Source: Candidatus Kerfeldbacteria bacterium (GTDB taxonomy: Bacteria > Patescibacteriota > Patescibacteriia > Veblenbacterales > UBA10138). From it: a stretch of DNA of 7,637 bases. Location of the stretch: assembly GCA_016217875.1 (NCBI GenBank), contig JACRFN010000017.1, forward strand, positions 1 through 7,637, given 5' to 3'. Numbering within the stretch: position 1 is the stretch's first letter; each line of letters opens with the position of its first letter. The notes beneath the pieces were generated by a model. It was not told the origin of the DNA. It ran no database searches and saw nothing but the letters and a program-made list of their open reading frames with translations. The position numbers and the translations under genes are program-made. This document shows, in pieces, positions 1 through 5,795 of the stretch.

Positions 1-524
1 ATTGGCGCGGCTGGCGCCAGTACAGTCACTATGTACGCGATCGCTTATGTTTGAGCTTTTTAGTGACTGAAGACAAACTTAACCTTCAGCCCCTGGCTTA
101 TGCCAATGATCCTTATTTCAAATTTTGGATATCGAGCGTCAGGCTGTTGTTGGATCAGGGAGTTTACAGTAGATGGCAGGAGGCCAATTCCTGGGTGAGC
201 CAGTCATTGCCTAATTATTCAAGGTGCTTAGGAGAACAGACTGGTAATTTGTTTGGCTTAGGCCTTATAGACCGACCTTGGGGCTCGGGTTTATGTCAGC
301 GGGTTACAGAAACTTTATTCAGAGGCAGATGGGGTGAGTGGTGTGAACAGCTGGCCCGTCGGCTGCAGCTTCCCAGGCTTAGACGTTATTTGGGCTCTAA
401 ATATAATGATGGTTCTGGAGCCGTGGTGGTAAGCGAGCAAGTCATGAAGTTACACCTTAATGATCGCCGGCTACAACTAGCCGCGGCTTGGGAACAAAGA
501 TTGTCTCAATTGAATGTGGATTAA
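1..524 (+). CDS. C-terminal part of a predicted nucleotidyltransferase-family protein (5' truncated by window edge)
   Basis: The frame is open from base 3 to the TAA at 522-524, giving about 173 residues with no N-terminus. A TTG at 51 could be read as a start, but the upstream codons are coding in character (Trp/Arg/Tyr-rich), so the gene begins outside the window. The segment RLCLSFLVTEDKLNL, the following DPYFKFWISSVRLLLDQ, then a Trp-containing stretch ending SLPNY, and a tail reading VVVSEQVMKLHLNDRR resemble, from memory, the C-terminal half of nucleotidyltransferase-domain proteins common in CPR bacteria. The catalytic GS..D.D part would lie upstream and is not visible, so function is inferred from the tail alone. 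No signal peptide or membrane segment is seen. The next gene is far downstream, and the gap holds repeats. Confidence 0.5.
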   Translation, partial: WRGWRQYSHYVRDRLCLSFLVTEDKLNLQPLAYANDPYFKFWISSVRLLLDQGVYSRWQEANSWVSQSLPNYSRCLGEQTGNLFGLGLIDRPWGSGLCQRVTETLFRGRWGEWCEQLARRLQLPRLRRYLGSKYNDGSGAVVVSEQVMKLHLNDRRLQLAAAWEQRLSQLNVD

Positions 525-534
525 TTTAGTAGAT

Positions 535-707
535 TTAGGACATACGCACTTACCCCCTTGTGTCATCCTCGGGCGAGCGTGAGCGAGACCCGGGGATCCA
601 GAGAATTGCTTAATAATAAGCCAAATTACCATTCTGGATTCCCCCGATGGACATCGGGGGAATGACAGAAAAGAAAGCAGGAATGACAAGAAGTGCGTAA
701 GTCCTAA
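535..707. mobile_element. MITE-like element with 17-bp terminal inverted repeats
   Basis: The ends are inverted repeats differing at one position: TTAGGACATACGCACTT (535-551) and AAGTGCGTAAGTCCTAA (691-707). Inside lies a second inverted pair, CATCC...GGGGATCCAGA against TCTGGATTCCCC...GGAATGAC, and a perfect 20-bp palindrome at 641-660. The element is 173 bp, has no ORF of its own, and starts 10 bp after the stop of the upstream gene. GAT flanks both ends (532-534, 708-710), a possible 3-bp target duplication, although three bases match easily by chance. No transposase is present, so this would be a non-autonomous element if mobile. Confidence 0.5.
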
Positions 708-728
708 GATTAATTGATAGTGGTGATA

Positions 729-826
729 GTGGGACTATTTATGTCCGGTCCCGCACATTATCTAATAAGATTATTGATGGTTTGCGGGATGCCGCCTTGG
801 CGGTCACCGGACATAAATAGTCCCAC
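729..826. mobile_element. 98-bp palindromic MITE with perfect 21-bp terminal inverted repeats
   Basis: Positions 729-749 and 806-826 are perfect 21-bp inverted repeats beginning GTGGGACTATTTATG. Each arm also contains its own small hairpin (GGAC-tatttat-GTCC). Inside, TCCCGCA (749-755) pairs with TGCGGGA (783-789), and GCCGCC-TT-GGCGGT forms a third hairpin, so one strand could fold into a branched shape. There is no coding potential and no obvious target duplication. It lies 21 bp from the neighbouring element at 535-707. Confidence 0.55.
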
Positions 827-955
827 ACGCTTAAATCTGCTAAATCTACTTTTTAATTGTTTAGCTATTTTAAGTGAAGCTCCCGCAGCCGTGACCAAAA
901 CTTCTGCCTTGATTGTGCTAAGATAGAGCAGACGGGCATTCTTGTTTTTTCCTTG
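827..955. other. Gene-free spacer with remnants of an outer inverted repeat
   Basis: No credible gene is present. CTAAATCTACT at 840-850 is the exact inverse of AGTAGATTTAG at 528-538, so the two palindromic elements sit inside a wider inverted pair. The rest reads as unrecognised low-information sequence. A short open stretch ending at 926 has no start context or recognisable domain. Confidence 0.4.
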
Positions 956-1080
956 CGGATGACCACCTCCCCTGCGGGGAACAGGCGCAGGGTGACAACT
1001 TGCCCCGCCACTTATGCGCCTATGGCTTCACCCTTCGGGTGACCACCCGTAGGGTGGCAACGGATACCTGCCCACCCTGG
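956..1080. repeat. Cluster of GC-rich REP-like hairpins
   Basis: Several short perfect stems occur in a row: TCCCC-TGC-GGGGA (968-980), GGCGCA (984-989) with TGCGCC (1015-1020), TCACCC-TTC-GGGTGA (1028-1042) and CCACCC-GTA-GGGTGG (1043-1057). The phrase GTGACCACC / ATGACCACC recurs before two of them. They fill the space before the tRNA and could be repetitive extragenic palindromes. No T-run follows any of them, so they are not typical terminators. Confidence 0.5.
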
Positions 1081-1085
1081 CCTAA

Positions 1086-1157
1086 GCCCCCATAGCTCAA
1101 TGGATAGAGCATTAGCCTCCGGAGCTAGAGATAGAGGTTCGATTCCTCTTGGGGGCA
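1086..1157 (+). tRNA. tRNA-Arg (anticodon CCG)
   Basis: A full cloverleaf can be drawn. The acceptor is GCCCCCA (1086-1092) with TGGGGGC (1150-1156). The D stem is GCTC/GAGC (1095-1098, 1107-1110). The anticodon stem is TTAGC/GCTAG (1112-1116, 1124-1128), with a G-T pair at its base and loop CTCCGGA giving anticodon CCG at 1119-1121. The variable region has 4 nt, and the T arm is AGAGG-TTCGATT-CCTCT (1133-1149). The discriminator is A1157. The next bases are CAG, so CCA is not encoded and would be added by a CCA-adding enzyme. The CCG anticodon reads the arginine codon CGG. Confidence 0.93.
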
Positions 1158-1188
1158 CAGGCGATGGCAGGCGGGGAGCACAAGGCCG

Positions 1189-1206
1189 CCCCGATGTCCA
1201 TCGGGG
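1189..1206. repeat. Dispersed palindrome, GATGNNCATC family
   Basis: CCCCGATGTCCATCGGGG is an 8-bp perfect inverted repeat around TC. Related palindromes with a different central dinucleotide occur at 641-660 (GA), 6503-6520 (GC), 3762-3771 (core only, GC) and 3838-3847 (core only, TT). The arms are conserved and the centre varies, which is typical of a dispersed extragenic palindrome. Confidence 0.6.
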
Positions 1207-1222
1207 AGATACAGGTTCGACT
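1206..1222 (+). repeat. Degenerate copy of the tRNA-Arg T-arm
   Basis: GAGATACAGGTTCGACT matches the tRNA segment GAGATAGAGGTTCGATT (1128-1144) at 15 of 17 positions and in the same orientation, 78 bp downstream. The bases after it (TGCCC) do not restore the 5-bp T stem and no cloverleaf can be built around it. It is therefore a fragment, perhaps from a past integration or duplication at the tRNA 3' end. Confidence 0.45.
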
Positions 1223-1241
1223 TGCCCCGTGTCCGCGGGAT

Positions 1242-1269
1242 TTGATTTCTGGCCATTTTTACCTATACT
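1242..1269 (+). promoter_or_regulatory. Possible sigma70-type promoter for the ligase/TPR gene
   Basis: TTGATT (1242-1247), a 16-bp spacer and TATACT (1264-1269) fit a vegetative promoter. The leader of about 55 nt would contain a hairpin, CCCCTAC-CCA-GTAGGGG (1293-1309). The region is AT-rich, so chance matches are possible. Confidence 0.35.
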
Positions 1270-1331
1270 TAACTTGTTGATTAATATTTATACCCCTACC
1301 CAGTAGGGGGTAACATAAACTCGCTACAACT

Positions 1332-3722
1332 ATGGACTTTACTCAAGCCGTACAAAACGTGGTGCAGGCAGTGACGCCACGCCCCGCTCGCCCCGCCGCC
1401 CGCTGGCTAGAGCGAACTTTACTATGGGGGCTAAGGTTGATGGTATTTTTGGTGCCATTAACTTTTTTGCCCTGGACCTTTGAGATGTTTGAATTTAACA
1501 AACAATTTGTTCTTTTGGGTTTAGGCATTGTTCTGTTGGTGGTCTGGCTGTCTCGGGTCGTGGTGCTACGGGAGACCAGCCTGACAAAATCTTGGCTTAA
1601 CTGGGCGGTGCTGGCTTGGTTGTTAGCAGTCTCTTTGGCCACGGCTTTTTCTATAGATGCCGTTACTTCAATTTTGGGCTTTTATGGCCGTTTCAACGGC
1701 GGTTTGGCCAGCACCGTGGCTTACTTGATGCTTTATTATTTGGTTTTACAAACAGCTCGGGATGAAGGCCAGACCAGTTGGCTTGTAGGCTCTTGGCTTT
1801 GTGGTGTAGGCTCCTCAGCCGCCATCTTATTGCTGCAAATCATGGGATTACGTTGGCTGCCTTTCCCGGTGGCGCAGCTTCCTAGCTTTTCCCCCTTAGG
1901 CGGTTCTCTTAATGTGGTAGCTATAACATTGGCTGCCAGTCTGCCCCTGGCCTTATTCTTCGCTCAGGCCGCCGCCACCTTAATTTATCGAAGTTTAAGC
2001 TTGATCTTTAGCCTATTAGTGCTGGTGGTGCTGTTTATTATTGATTACCAACTGGGCTGGGTGGGTTTGGTGGTTGGCTCTGTGTCGTGGCTGGGGCTTA
2101 TATTTTGGAAAAACGAAAGCGTAGGTTTTAAATGGACGATGTTACCGGCCCTGGCCTTACTTTTGGCTGTAGTGGCCTGGCCCTTATCCACCCCTACTTT
2201 AACGCGTTTGTCAGTGCCGGTAGAGGTTAATTTATCCATGAGTTCGAGCTGGAAAATAGCTTGGCAGAATGTACAGGCTAACCCGGTGTTAGGTACTGGC
2301 CCCGAAACCTTTATCTATGGCTTTTCTAAGTACAAGCCTGATAATTTTAACGATTCAAATTTTTGGGCTTATCGCTTTGATAAGGCCTCCTCTGAGTTGG
2401 CTCAATTACTTGGCACCACCGGGTCCTTGGGTTTGGCCGCGTATTTGGCCGTGATTGCCTTAGGTTTGTACTTGTCTTGGCGCCTGATCAAAGATCGCTC
2501 AGGCAGTAGTTGGTATTTGAGAGCGGCTGTAGTCAGTAGTTTTTTGGTGTTGGTAGTAGGCAATATTTTCTATTTCTCTAGCACAGTTCTGGCCAGTTTC
2601 TGGTGGTTGATTTTAGGCCTGATAGCCAGCTTGAGTTCTAGGGGCGAGCGGCACATATCGCTTCTAACTTCGCCTCGCGCTTCTTTCTCTTTCTCTTTTG
2701 GTTTAGCAGTAGTAGTGCTGCTCGGTCTGGGTATTTGGTTCGGCCTTGGCCGCTTCCTGGCGGCAGATATGGCCTACGCCCGGGCTCAAGTGTCAAGCCA
2801 GCGCCTGGATACTTTAGACCAGGCTAACGCGGAGTTGGTGCGGGCCGTGACGCTTAACCCTTGGCGCGATACTTACAGAATCGGTTTAGCCCAGGTATTT
2901 TTGGCTCAGGCTAACCGAGAAGCCGCGAGCCCCGTAGGCAAAACAGATCAGGCCAAACAAGCTCAATTAGCCAGGCTGCAGCAGTATGTGGCTTCGTCTA
3001 TCGCCGCCGCCCGCTCCGCTACGGAGTTAGCTCGGGAAAATGTGGCTAATTGGGAGGCTTTAGGCTCTATTTATCGCGGCTCTGTCTTATTTGCCAAAGA
3101 TGCCGAGCCTTGGATCATAGCTTCTTTTGAGCAGGCAGTTAAGCTGGAGCCGTCTAATCCTGCCTTATACACTGAACTGGGGAAAGCTTACCTTATTTCC
3201 GCCAACCGCAAGCGTCAGGAGGCCTCCCAAGCCCAGGAGAAAGACAAAACCAGGCTGGAGGCCGAGGCAGCAAGTCAAGTGGCTCGAGCCCTGGAACAGT
3301 TTGACCTGGCTATTAAGTACAAGGCCAATTACACGCCGGCTCACTTTAATCAGGTGCTGGCTTATGAGCAGCAAGGTAAGTTAGATGAGGCTGTGGATAA
3401 GTTAGAAAGAATGAGGGAATTTAACCCTCAAGATATAGATGTACTATATGAATTGGGAAGTCTTTACTACACCAGGGCCCAATATGATAAAGCTGAGGAG
3501 GTATTTGGCACCATTACCAGCCTAGTGCCAAACTACGCCAACGCCCACTTTGGCCTGGCCCTTACTTATCAGAAAAAGTCGGAAAAAGATAAGGCGGTGG
3601 CGGAGTTAGAAAGGGTGTTACAGCTTAACCCTGATAATAAGGATATAAAAAAGCTTATAGAGGATATAAAGAGCGGCCAAGACAATACAGTACAACAGCC
3701 AGCCCCTCAACCCAAAAAATGA
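1332..3722 (+). CDS. O-antigen ligase/Wzy-like polytopic membrane protein with C-terminal TPR domain
   Basis: This 796-aa protein has about a dozen hydrophobic segments from residue 29 to 475, followed by a soluble tail. The family signatures are GFYGRFNGG at 117-124 after TM3, and GTGPETFIYGFSKYKP at 321-336 followed by RFDKASSELAQLLGTTGSLG at 348-367. The latter is the large-loop region where O-antigen ligase/polymerase (PF04932-like) proteins carry conserved Arg and His/Glu residues. TPR units are clear at about 594-627, 653-700, 703-734 and 737-770, with typical A/Y/P spacing such as LNPDN. The tail ends in a Gln/Pro/Lys-rich stretch. The role is probably joining or polymerising undecaprenyl-linked glycans outside the membrane, with TPRs for protein contacts. 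This comes from family knowledge, and the substrate is unknown. The ATG at 1332 fits the membrane topology, but no Shine-Dalgarno is visible. The last codons and 3' hairpins reappear in decayed form at 5276-5500. Confidence 0.85.
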   Translation: MDFTQAVQNVVQAVTPRPARPAARWLERTLLWGLRLMVFLVPLTFLPWTFEMFEFNKQFVLLGLGIVLLVVWLSRVVVLRETSLTKSWLNWAVLAWLLAVSLATAFSIDAVTSILGFYGRFNGGLASTVAYLMLYYLVLQTARDEGQTSWLVGSWLCGVGSSAAILLLQIMGLRWLPFPVAQLPSFSPLGGSLNVVAITLAASLPLALFFAQAAATLIYRSLSLIFSLLVLVVLFIIDYQLGWVGLVVGSVSWLGLIFWKNESVGFKWTMLPALALLLAVVAWPLSTPTLTRLSVPVEVNLSMSSSWKIAWQNVQANPVLGTGPETFIYGFSKYKPDNFNDSNFWAYRFDKASSELAQLLGTTGSLGLAAYLAVIALGLYLSWRLIKDRSGSSWYLRAAVVSSFLVLVVGNIFYFSSTVLASFWWLILGLIASLSSRGERHISLLTSPRASFSFSFGLAVVVLLGLGIWFGLGRFLAADMAYARAQVSSQRLDTLDQANAELVRAVTLNPWRDTYRIGLAQVFLAQANREAASPVGKTDQAKQAQLARLQQYVASSIAAARSATELARENVANWEALGSIYRGSVLFAKDAEPWIIASFEQAVKLEPSNPALYTELGKAYLISANRKRQEASQAQEKDKTRLEAEAASQVARALEQFDLAIKYKANYTPAHFNQVLAYEQQGKLDEAVDKLERMREFNPQDIDVLYELGSLYYTRAQYDKAEEVFGTITSLVPNYANAHFGLALTYQKKSEKDKAVAELERVLQLNPDNKDIKKLIEDIKSGQDNTVQQPAPQPKK

Positions 3723-3723
3723 A

Positions 3724-3819
3724 GCTCCACGGGCTAATCCAGCCTTTGTAGCCCTGAGATTGATGGCCATCGGGGCGGAGGCCGCCTGTAGCTTTTTTCA
3801 GTTCGTGGTTCTGTGGAGC
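3724..3819 (+). terminator. Composite hairpin region with terminator-like stem and T6 after the ligase/TPR gene
   Basis: Directly after the stop, GCTCCAC (3724-3730) can pair with GTGGAGC (3813-3819), enclosing GGGCTA/TAGCCC (3731-3736, 3749-3754) and GGCGG-AGG-CCGCC (3774-3786). The last stem is followed after 6 nt by TTTTTT (3793-3798). The gap between stem and T-run is longer than ideal, so termination is plausible but not certain. Confidence 0.45.
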
Positions 3820-3823
3820 GGAG

Positions 3824-3863
3824 ACCCCGCACCATCTGATGTTCATCGGAGTGGTGCGTGGGT
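3824..3863. repeat. Long hairpin, intact copy of the 3' paired element
   Basis: An 11-bp outer stem (ACCC + CGCACCA with TGGTGCG + GGGT, one bulged T at 3859) continues into an inner stem CTGATG/CATCGG. The same outer layout, with a different inner stem, occurs at 5382-5419 downstream of the decayed paralogue. The downstream sequence TTAGCAATA (3880-3888) is also shared with 5435-5443. Confidence 0.6.
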
Positions 3864-3902
3864 AAGTTTTGGCTTTAGATTAGCAATAAAAATGAATCCC
3901 CC

Positions 3903-3937
3903 CTCGTCCGCCGCGGCGGACTGCGGGGCATCACCCT
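3903..3937. repeat. GC hairpin before the cassette promoter
   Basis: GTCCGCC-GC-GGCGGAC, flanked by CCCC and GGGG, forms a strong stem. It occupies the position of the terminator at 5455-5500 in the parallel copy (both contain CTCGT...CCGCC) but lacks a T-run. Confidence 0.45.
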
Positions 3938-3957
3938 ATCCAGCGAAATTTTAGCTA

Positions 3958-3986
3958 TTGACAGATTTTTTTTATAGATGTATAGT
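3958..3986 (+). promoter_or_regulatory. Near-consensus sigma70 promoter of the HTH-ATPase/STAS cassette
   Basis: TTGACA (3958-3963, consensus -35), a 17-bp spacer and TATAGT (3981-3986, 5 of 6 at -10) make this the best promoter match in the window. Transcription would start near 3993. The -10 box is part of the first tandem repeat, so anything binding the repeats would cover the promoter. Confidence 0.75.
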
Positions 3987-4079
3987 TTTGTATAGATTTA
4001 TGTAAATTTGTATAGTTTTGTATAGATTTATGTAAATTTGTATAGTTTTGTATAGATTTATGTAAATTTGTATAGTTTT
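3979..4079 (+). repeat. 30-bp tandem repeats (3.4 copies), probable operator
   Basis: Three identical 30-bp units (3979-4008, 4009-4038, 4039-4068) and an 11-bp partial unit follow each other without spacers. Each unit consists of three decamers, TGTATAGTTT, TGTATAGATT and TATGTAAATT. The heptamer TGTATAG therefore occurs seven times, at 3979, 3989, 4009, 4019, 4039, 4049 and 4069, always on the same helical face (multiples of 10 bp). The array overlaps the -10 box and ends 36 bp before the start of the HTH gene, which suggests autoregulation by that protein. Confidence 0.85.
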
Positions 4080-4115
4080 TTGAGTTTCAATATTTTATTT
4101 TGCCATGAAACCGAT

Positions 4116-4847
4116 ATGATACACGATGTCATTCCAATCAGTGAGGCCGCAAGAATTCTTGGTGTTTCCGTTCAAACGCTTAGACGGTGGGATAAAAGCG
4201 GTAAGTTCCAGCCGTCCTTTATATCTCCAGGGAAACATAGGTTCTATGCCAGAGCTGATATAGAAAAATTCTCTAAGAATCTGTTCAGTGTGGCGAGGGC
4301 TTGGGTGAGCGCAACGGTTGGTGAGCCGCCGGCGCTTGGTTTCTATTGCCCTACGAGTGCGGAATTCCAAGGGCGTTTGTCTAGGTTTGAATTAATGATA
4401 AGCCGGATTCCCGATCTTAAAGAGGGAGAAAAATTTTCACTGGTTTCTTCGGTCGTTGCGGAAATAGGAGACAATCCTTTCGTACATAACTTAGGTAAAT
4501 GGCCGGATATTCCGGGAACATTTTTCGGTTATGATGAACATAAGAGGCAAGTGGTCATAGCTGATAGGGGGTTGGGTGTTTATACTACCCTTAAAACGGC
4601 CAAACCGGGTTTACGCGATGACAAAGACGCGTTAAAAGTAGCTTTCACGGAATTCATAAGTGGGCGTACGCCGGAGAAACGCGGAAACGGCTTGAAACAT
4701 GTTAGGACTGTTATTTCAAAAAGTAATCTGGATTTGGTATTTCAGTCTGGGGATGCCATTCTTACTTTGCATAGGCATAGTGACGTAATGCACTTCAAAA
4801 ATTCCGCCGAGCCGTTTCGCGGCACGCTCGCTTTAATTGATTTTTGA
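4116..4847 (+). CDS. MerR-like HTH fused to a GHKL (histidine-kinase-like) ATPase domain
   Basis: The 243-aa protein is counted from ATG 4116. Upstream in-frame codons run into the tandem repeats and are not protein-like, so the longer TTG start at 4068 is rejected. Residues 5-51 (ISEAARILGVSVQTLRRWDK...GKHRFY...DIEKF) are a MerR/IS607-type winged HTH with the RRW and HRFY motifs. Residues 105-220 look like a GHKL ATP-binding domain: N-box E116-x-x-D-N120 with H124, G1 box D150-R-G-L-G154 and G2 box RGNGL at 189-193. No dimerisation histidine, sensor domain or membrane segment is present, so this is not an ordinary sensor kinase. The fold recalls anti-sigma kinases (RsbW/SpoIIAB type) joined to a DNA-binding head. 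It runs straight into the STAS-like gene. The likely role, inferred, is a repressor or activator controlled by nucleotide and by its partner. Confidence 0.75.
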   Translation: MIHDVIPISEAARILGVSVQTLRRWDKSGKFQPSFISPGKHRFYARADIEKFSKNLFSVARAWVSATVGEPPALGFYCPTSAEFQGRLSRFELMISRIPDLKEGEKFSLVSSVVAEIGDNPFVHNLGKWPDIPGTFFGYDEHKRQVVIADRGLGVYTTLKTAKPGLRDDKDALKVAFTEFISGRTPEKRGNGLKHVRTVISKSNLDLVFQSGDAILTLHRHSDVMHFKNSAEPFRGTLALIDF

Positions 4848-4867
4848 ATAAATTTATTGAATTACTT

Positions 4868-5161
4868 ATGGTTATCACATTAAATAAGTTTGGTAGAATA
4901 TTAACGTCAAGGGAGATAGGGCGTGAGGCTTTTGCCGCCTTCAAGTCTACGTTGGCAACTCTAAATGATTCCGAGACCCTGGAGGTTGATTTTAGCGGAG
5001 TAACTACCCTATCTCCCTCATGGGCGGATGAATTTGTTGGAGTTTTGCTTGTTAGTTATAGTGATCGTTTAATTCTGAAAAATACCAGCAATCCCTCGGT
5101 GAAGATTACGTTGGAGTTAATAGAAAAAATTCATCAATTAAAATTTAATATCACGTCGTAA
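4868..5161 (+). CDS. STAS-like protein, DUF4325 type
   Basis: The 97-aa protein is counted from ATG 4868. A TTG at 4844, overlapping the upstream TGA, would add eight residues, but the domain opens with ITLNKFGRILTSREIGREAF just after the ATG, so the shorter start is preferred. No Shine-Dalgarno is visible, and translational coupling to the preceding gene (20-bp gap) is likely. The core LEVDFSGVTTLSPSWADEF (about 38-56) matches the STAS-like pattern of a hydrophobic strand, D-F-S-G-V, then Ser/Thr residues before a helix with Ala-Asp-Glu. In classical anti-anti-sigma factors this is where the kinase phosphorylates a serine. S49 and S51 are the candidates here. The pairing with a GHKL protein suggests a partner-switch pair. 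Function is otherwise unknown. Confidence 0.7.
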   Translation: MVITLNKFGRILTSREIGREAFAAFKSTLATLNDSETLEVDFSGVTTLSPSWADEFVGVLLVSYSDRLILKNTSNPSVKITLELIEKIHQLKFNITS

Positions 5162-5185
5162 TCGTAATACTGCGGGTATTTAACG

Positions 5186-5224
5186 CCATACCAGCGGATG
5201 ATATTTAACCGAATACTGGTGTGG
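5186..5224. repeat. Hairpin after the cassette
   Basis: CCATACCAG (5186-5194) pairs with CTGGTGTGG (5216-5224) with one wobble pair, continuing inward as CGG/CCG. The phrase TATTTAAC occurs twice 25 bp apart (5177, 5202). No T-run follows, so it is not a standard terminator. It marks the junction between the cassette and the decayed paralogue. Confidence 0.4.
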
Positions 5225-5275
5225 TCAGGCCACTGTGGCTATGTTACCTCCGGCAATTGGGTCAGGCGCATTACA

Positions 5276-5380
5276 TCAGTAGAGGAACTTACCCCCCTTT
5301 GTCCGGGTTGGAAAGATTTGAAAAACGGTAAGGCTGATTCAGTCCAGCAGCCGGTAACGCCAGGCCAGCCTAAAAAGTAA
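5276..5380 (+). pseudogene. Decayed 3' end of a second ligase/TPR gene
   Basis: This frame reads SVEELTPLCPGWKDLKNG, then KADSVQQPVTPGQPKK and a stop. It aligns with the C-terminus of the intact 796-aa protein (AVAELERVLQLNPDNKDIKK ... DNTVQQPAPQPKK), with small deletions. The downstream DNA also matches the intact gene's 3' flank: ACCCCGnACC...TGGTGC...GGGT hairpin, then TTAGCAATA, then a CTCGT...CCGCC hairpin. The rest of the gene is gone and the cassette at 3958-5161 occupies its place. A short ORF in this frame could start at 5198, but its first 25 residues resemble nothing. Confidence 0.65.
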
Positions 5381-5381
5381 A

Positions 5382-5419
5382 ACCCCGTACCTCCGCCTTA
5401 GGCGGATGGTGCAAAGGGT
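5382..5419. repeat. Hairpin, second copy of the 3' paired element
   Basis: The outer pairs are ACCC/GGGT and GTACC/GGTGC, and the inner stem is CCGCC-TTA-GGCGG. Compared with 3824-3863 the outer stem is kept (a C-G pair became T-G) and the inner stem has a completely different sequence that still pairs, so structure is conserved more than sequence. Confidence 0.6.
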
Positions 5420-5454
5420 AGTTTTTCGTTTAGGTTAGCAATACATATAGAATT

Positions 5455-5500
5455 AAAAAACACCTCGTGTCCGCCAACTGTCGGAACTGGGTGTTTTTTT
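5455..5500. terminator. Bidirectional intrinsic terminator
   Basis: AAAAAACACC (5455-5464) pairs with GGTGTTTTTT (5490-5499), with an inner TCCG/CGGA stem. A T-run follows the stem on both strands. It would end the cassette or paralogue transcript on + and anything coming from the right on -. Confidence 0.8.
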
Positions 5501-5644
5501 AAATATTGGGCTGATTTTGCCATATTTAGGCTAAAGTAGCTTTTATCTGCCACTTCTCCAGGAGAATTTCTTTGAAGGAGGTAGAGGGCTCAGAGTTGCG
5601 ATGCTCGCCCCCTGTCCTGGACAGGACGACCACACGGGTCGTCC

Positions 5645-5795
5645 TGCCCGTTTCGCGGGTCGCGAGTAAAGCAGTTTACTCGCTCGTTTCCCGCTCAACC
5701 CACCCTTCACTTCCTCCGGTGTGTCTGCCTAAGGCATAGCCACACCCGTCTCGCTGGTCGCGAACCAGACAGTTGGTTCGCTCCTTTCAGCTTGA
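5645..5795 (+). repeat. Tandem pair of homologous stem-loops (98-bp period) within the RNA candidate
   Basis: Stem-loop A (5655-5694) and B (5753-5791) share CCCGTnTCGCnGGTCGCGA and TCGCTCnTTTC. The outer stem is GCGGG/CCCGC in A and GCTG/CAGC in B. The distal stem is GCGAGTAAA/TTTACTCGC in A and GCGAACCA/TGGTTCGC in B. Stem bases change in compensating pairs while the internal loop TC/TCnTTT stays, which points to selection on structure. Confidence 0.7.

Noticed and set aside
714..926. 70-aa + strand ORF
   Set aside because: It runs through the 98-bp MITE and its inverted repeats and has no homology I recognise.
1160..1235. Second tRNA downstream of tRNA-Arg
   Set aside because: Only a T-loop-like phrase exists. 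The acceptor and T stems do not pair and no anticodon arm is present.
3979..4079. CRISPR array
   Set aside because: The 30-bp units abut directly without spacers and are AT-rich subrepeats, so they are tandem repeats.
4068..4115. TTG start for the HTH-ATPase gene at 4068
   Set aside because: The extra 16 residues are encoded by the last tandem repeat and leader and are not protein-like. The HTH begins just after ATG 4116.
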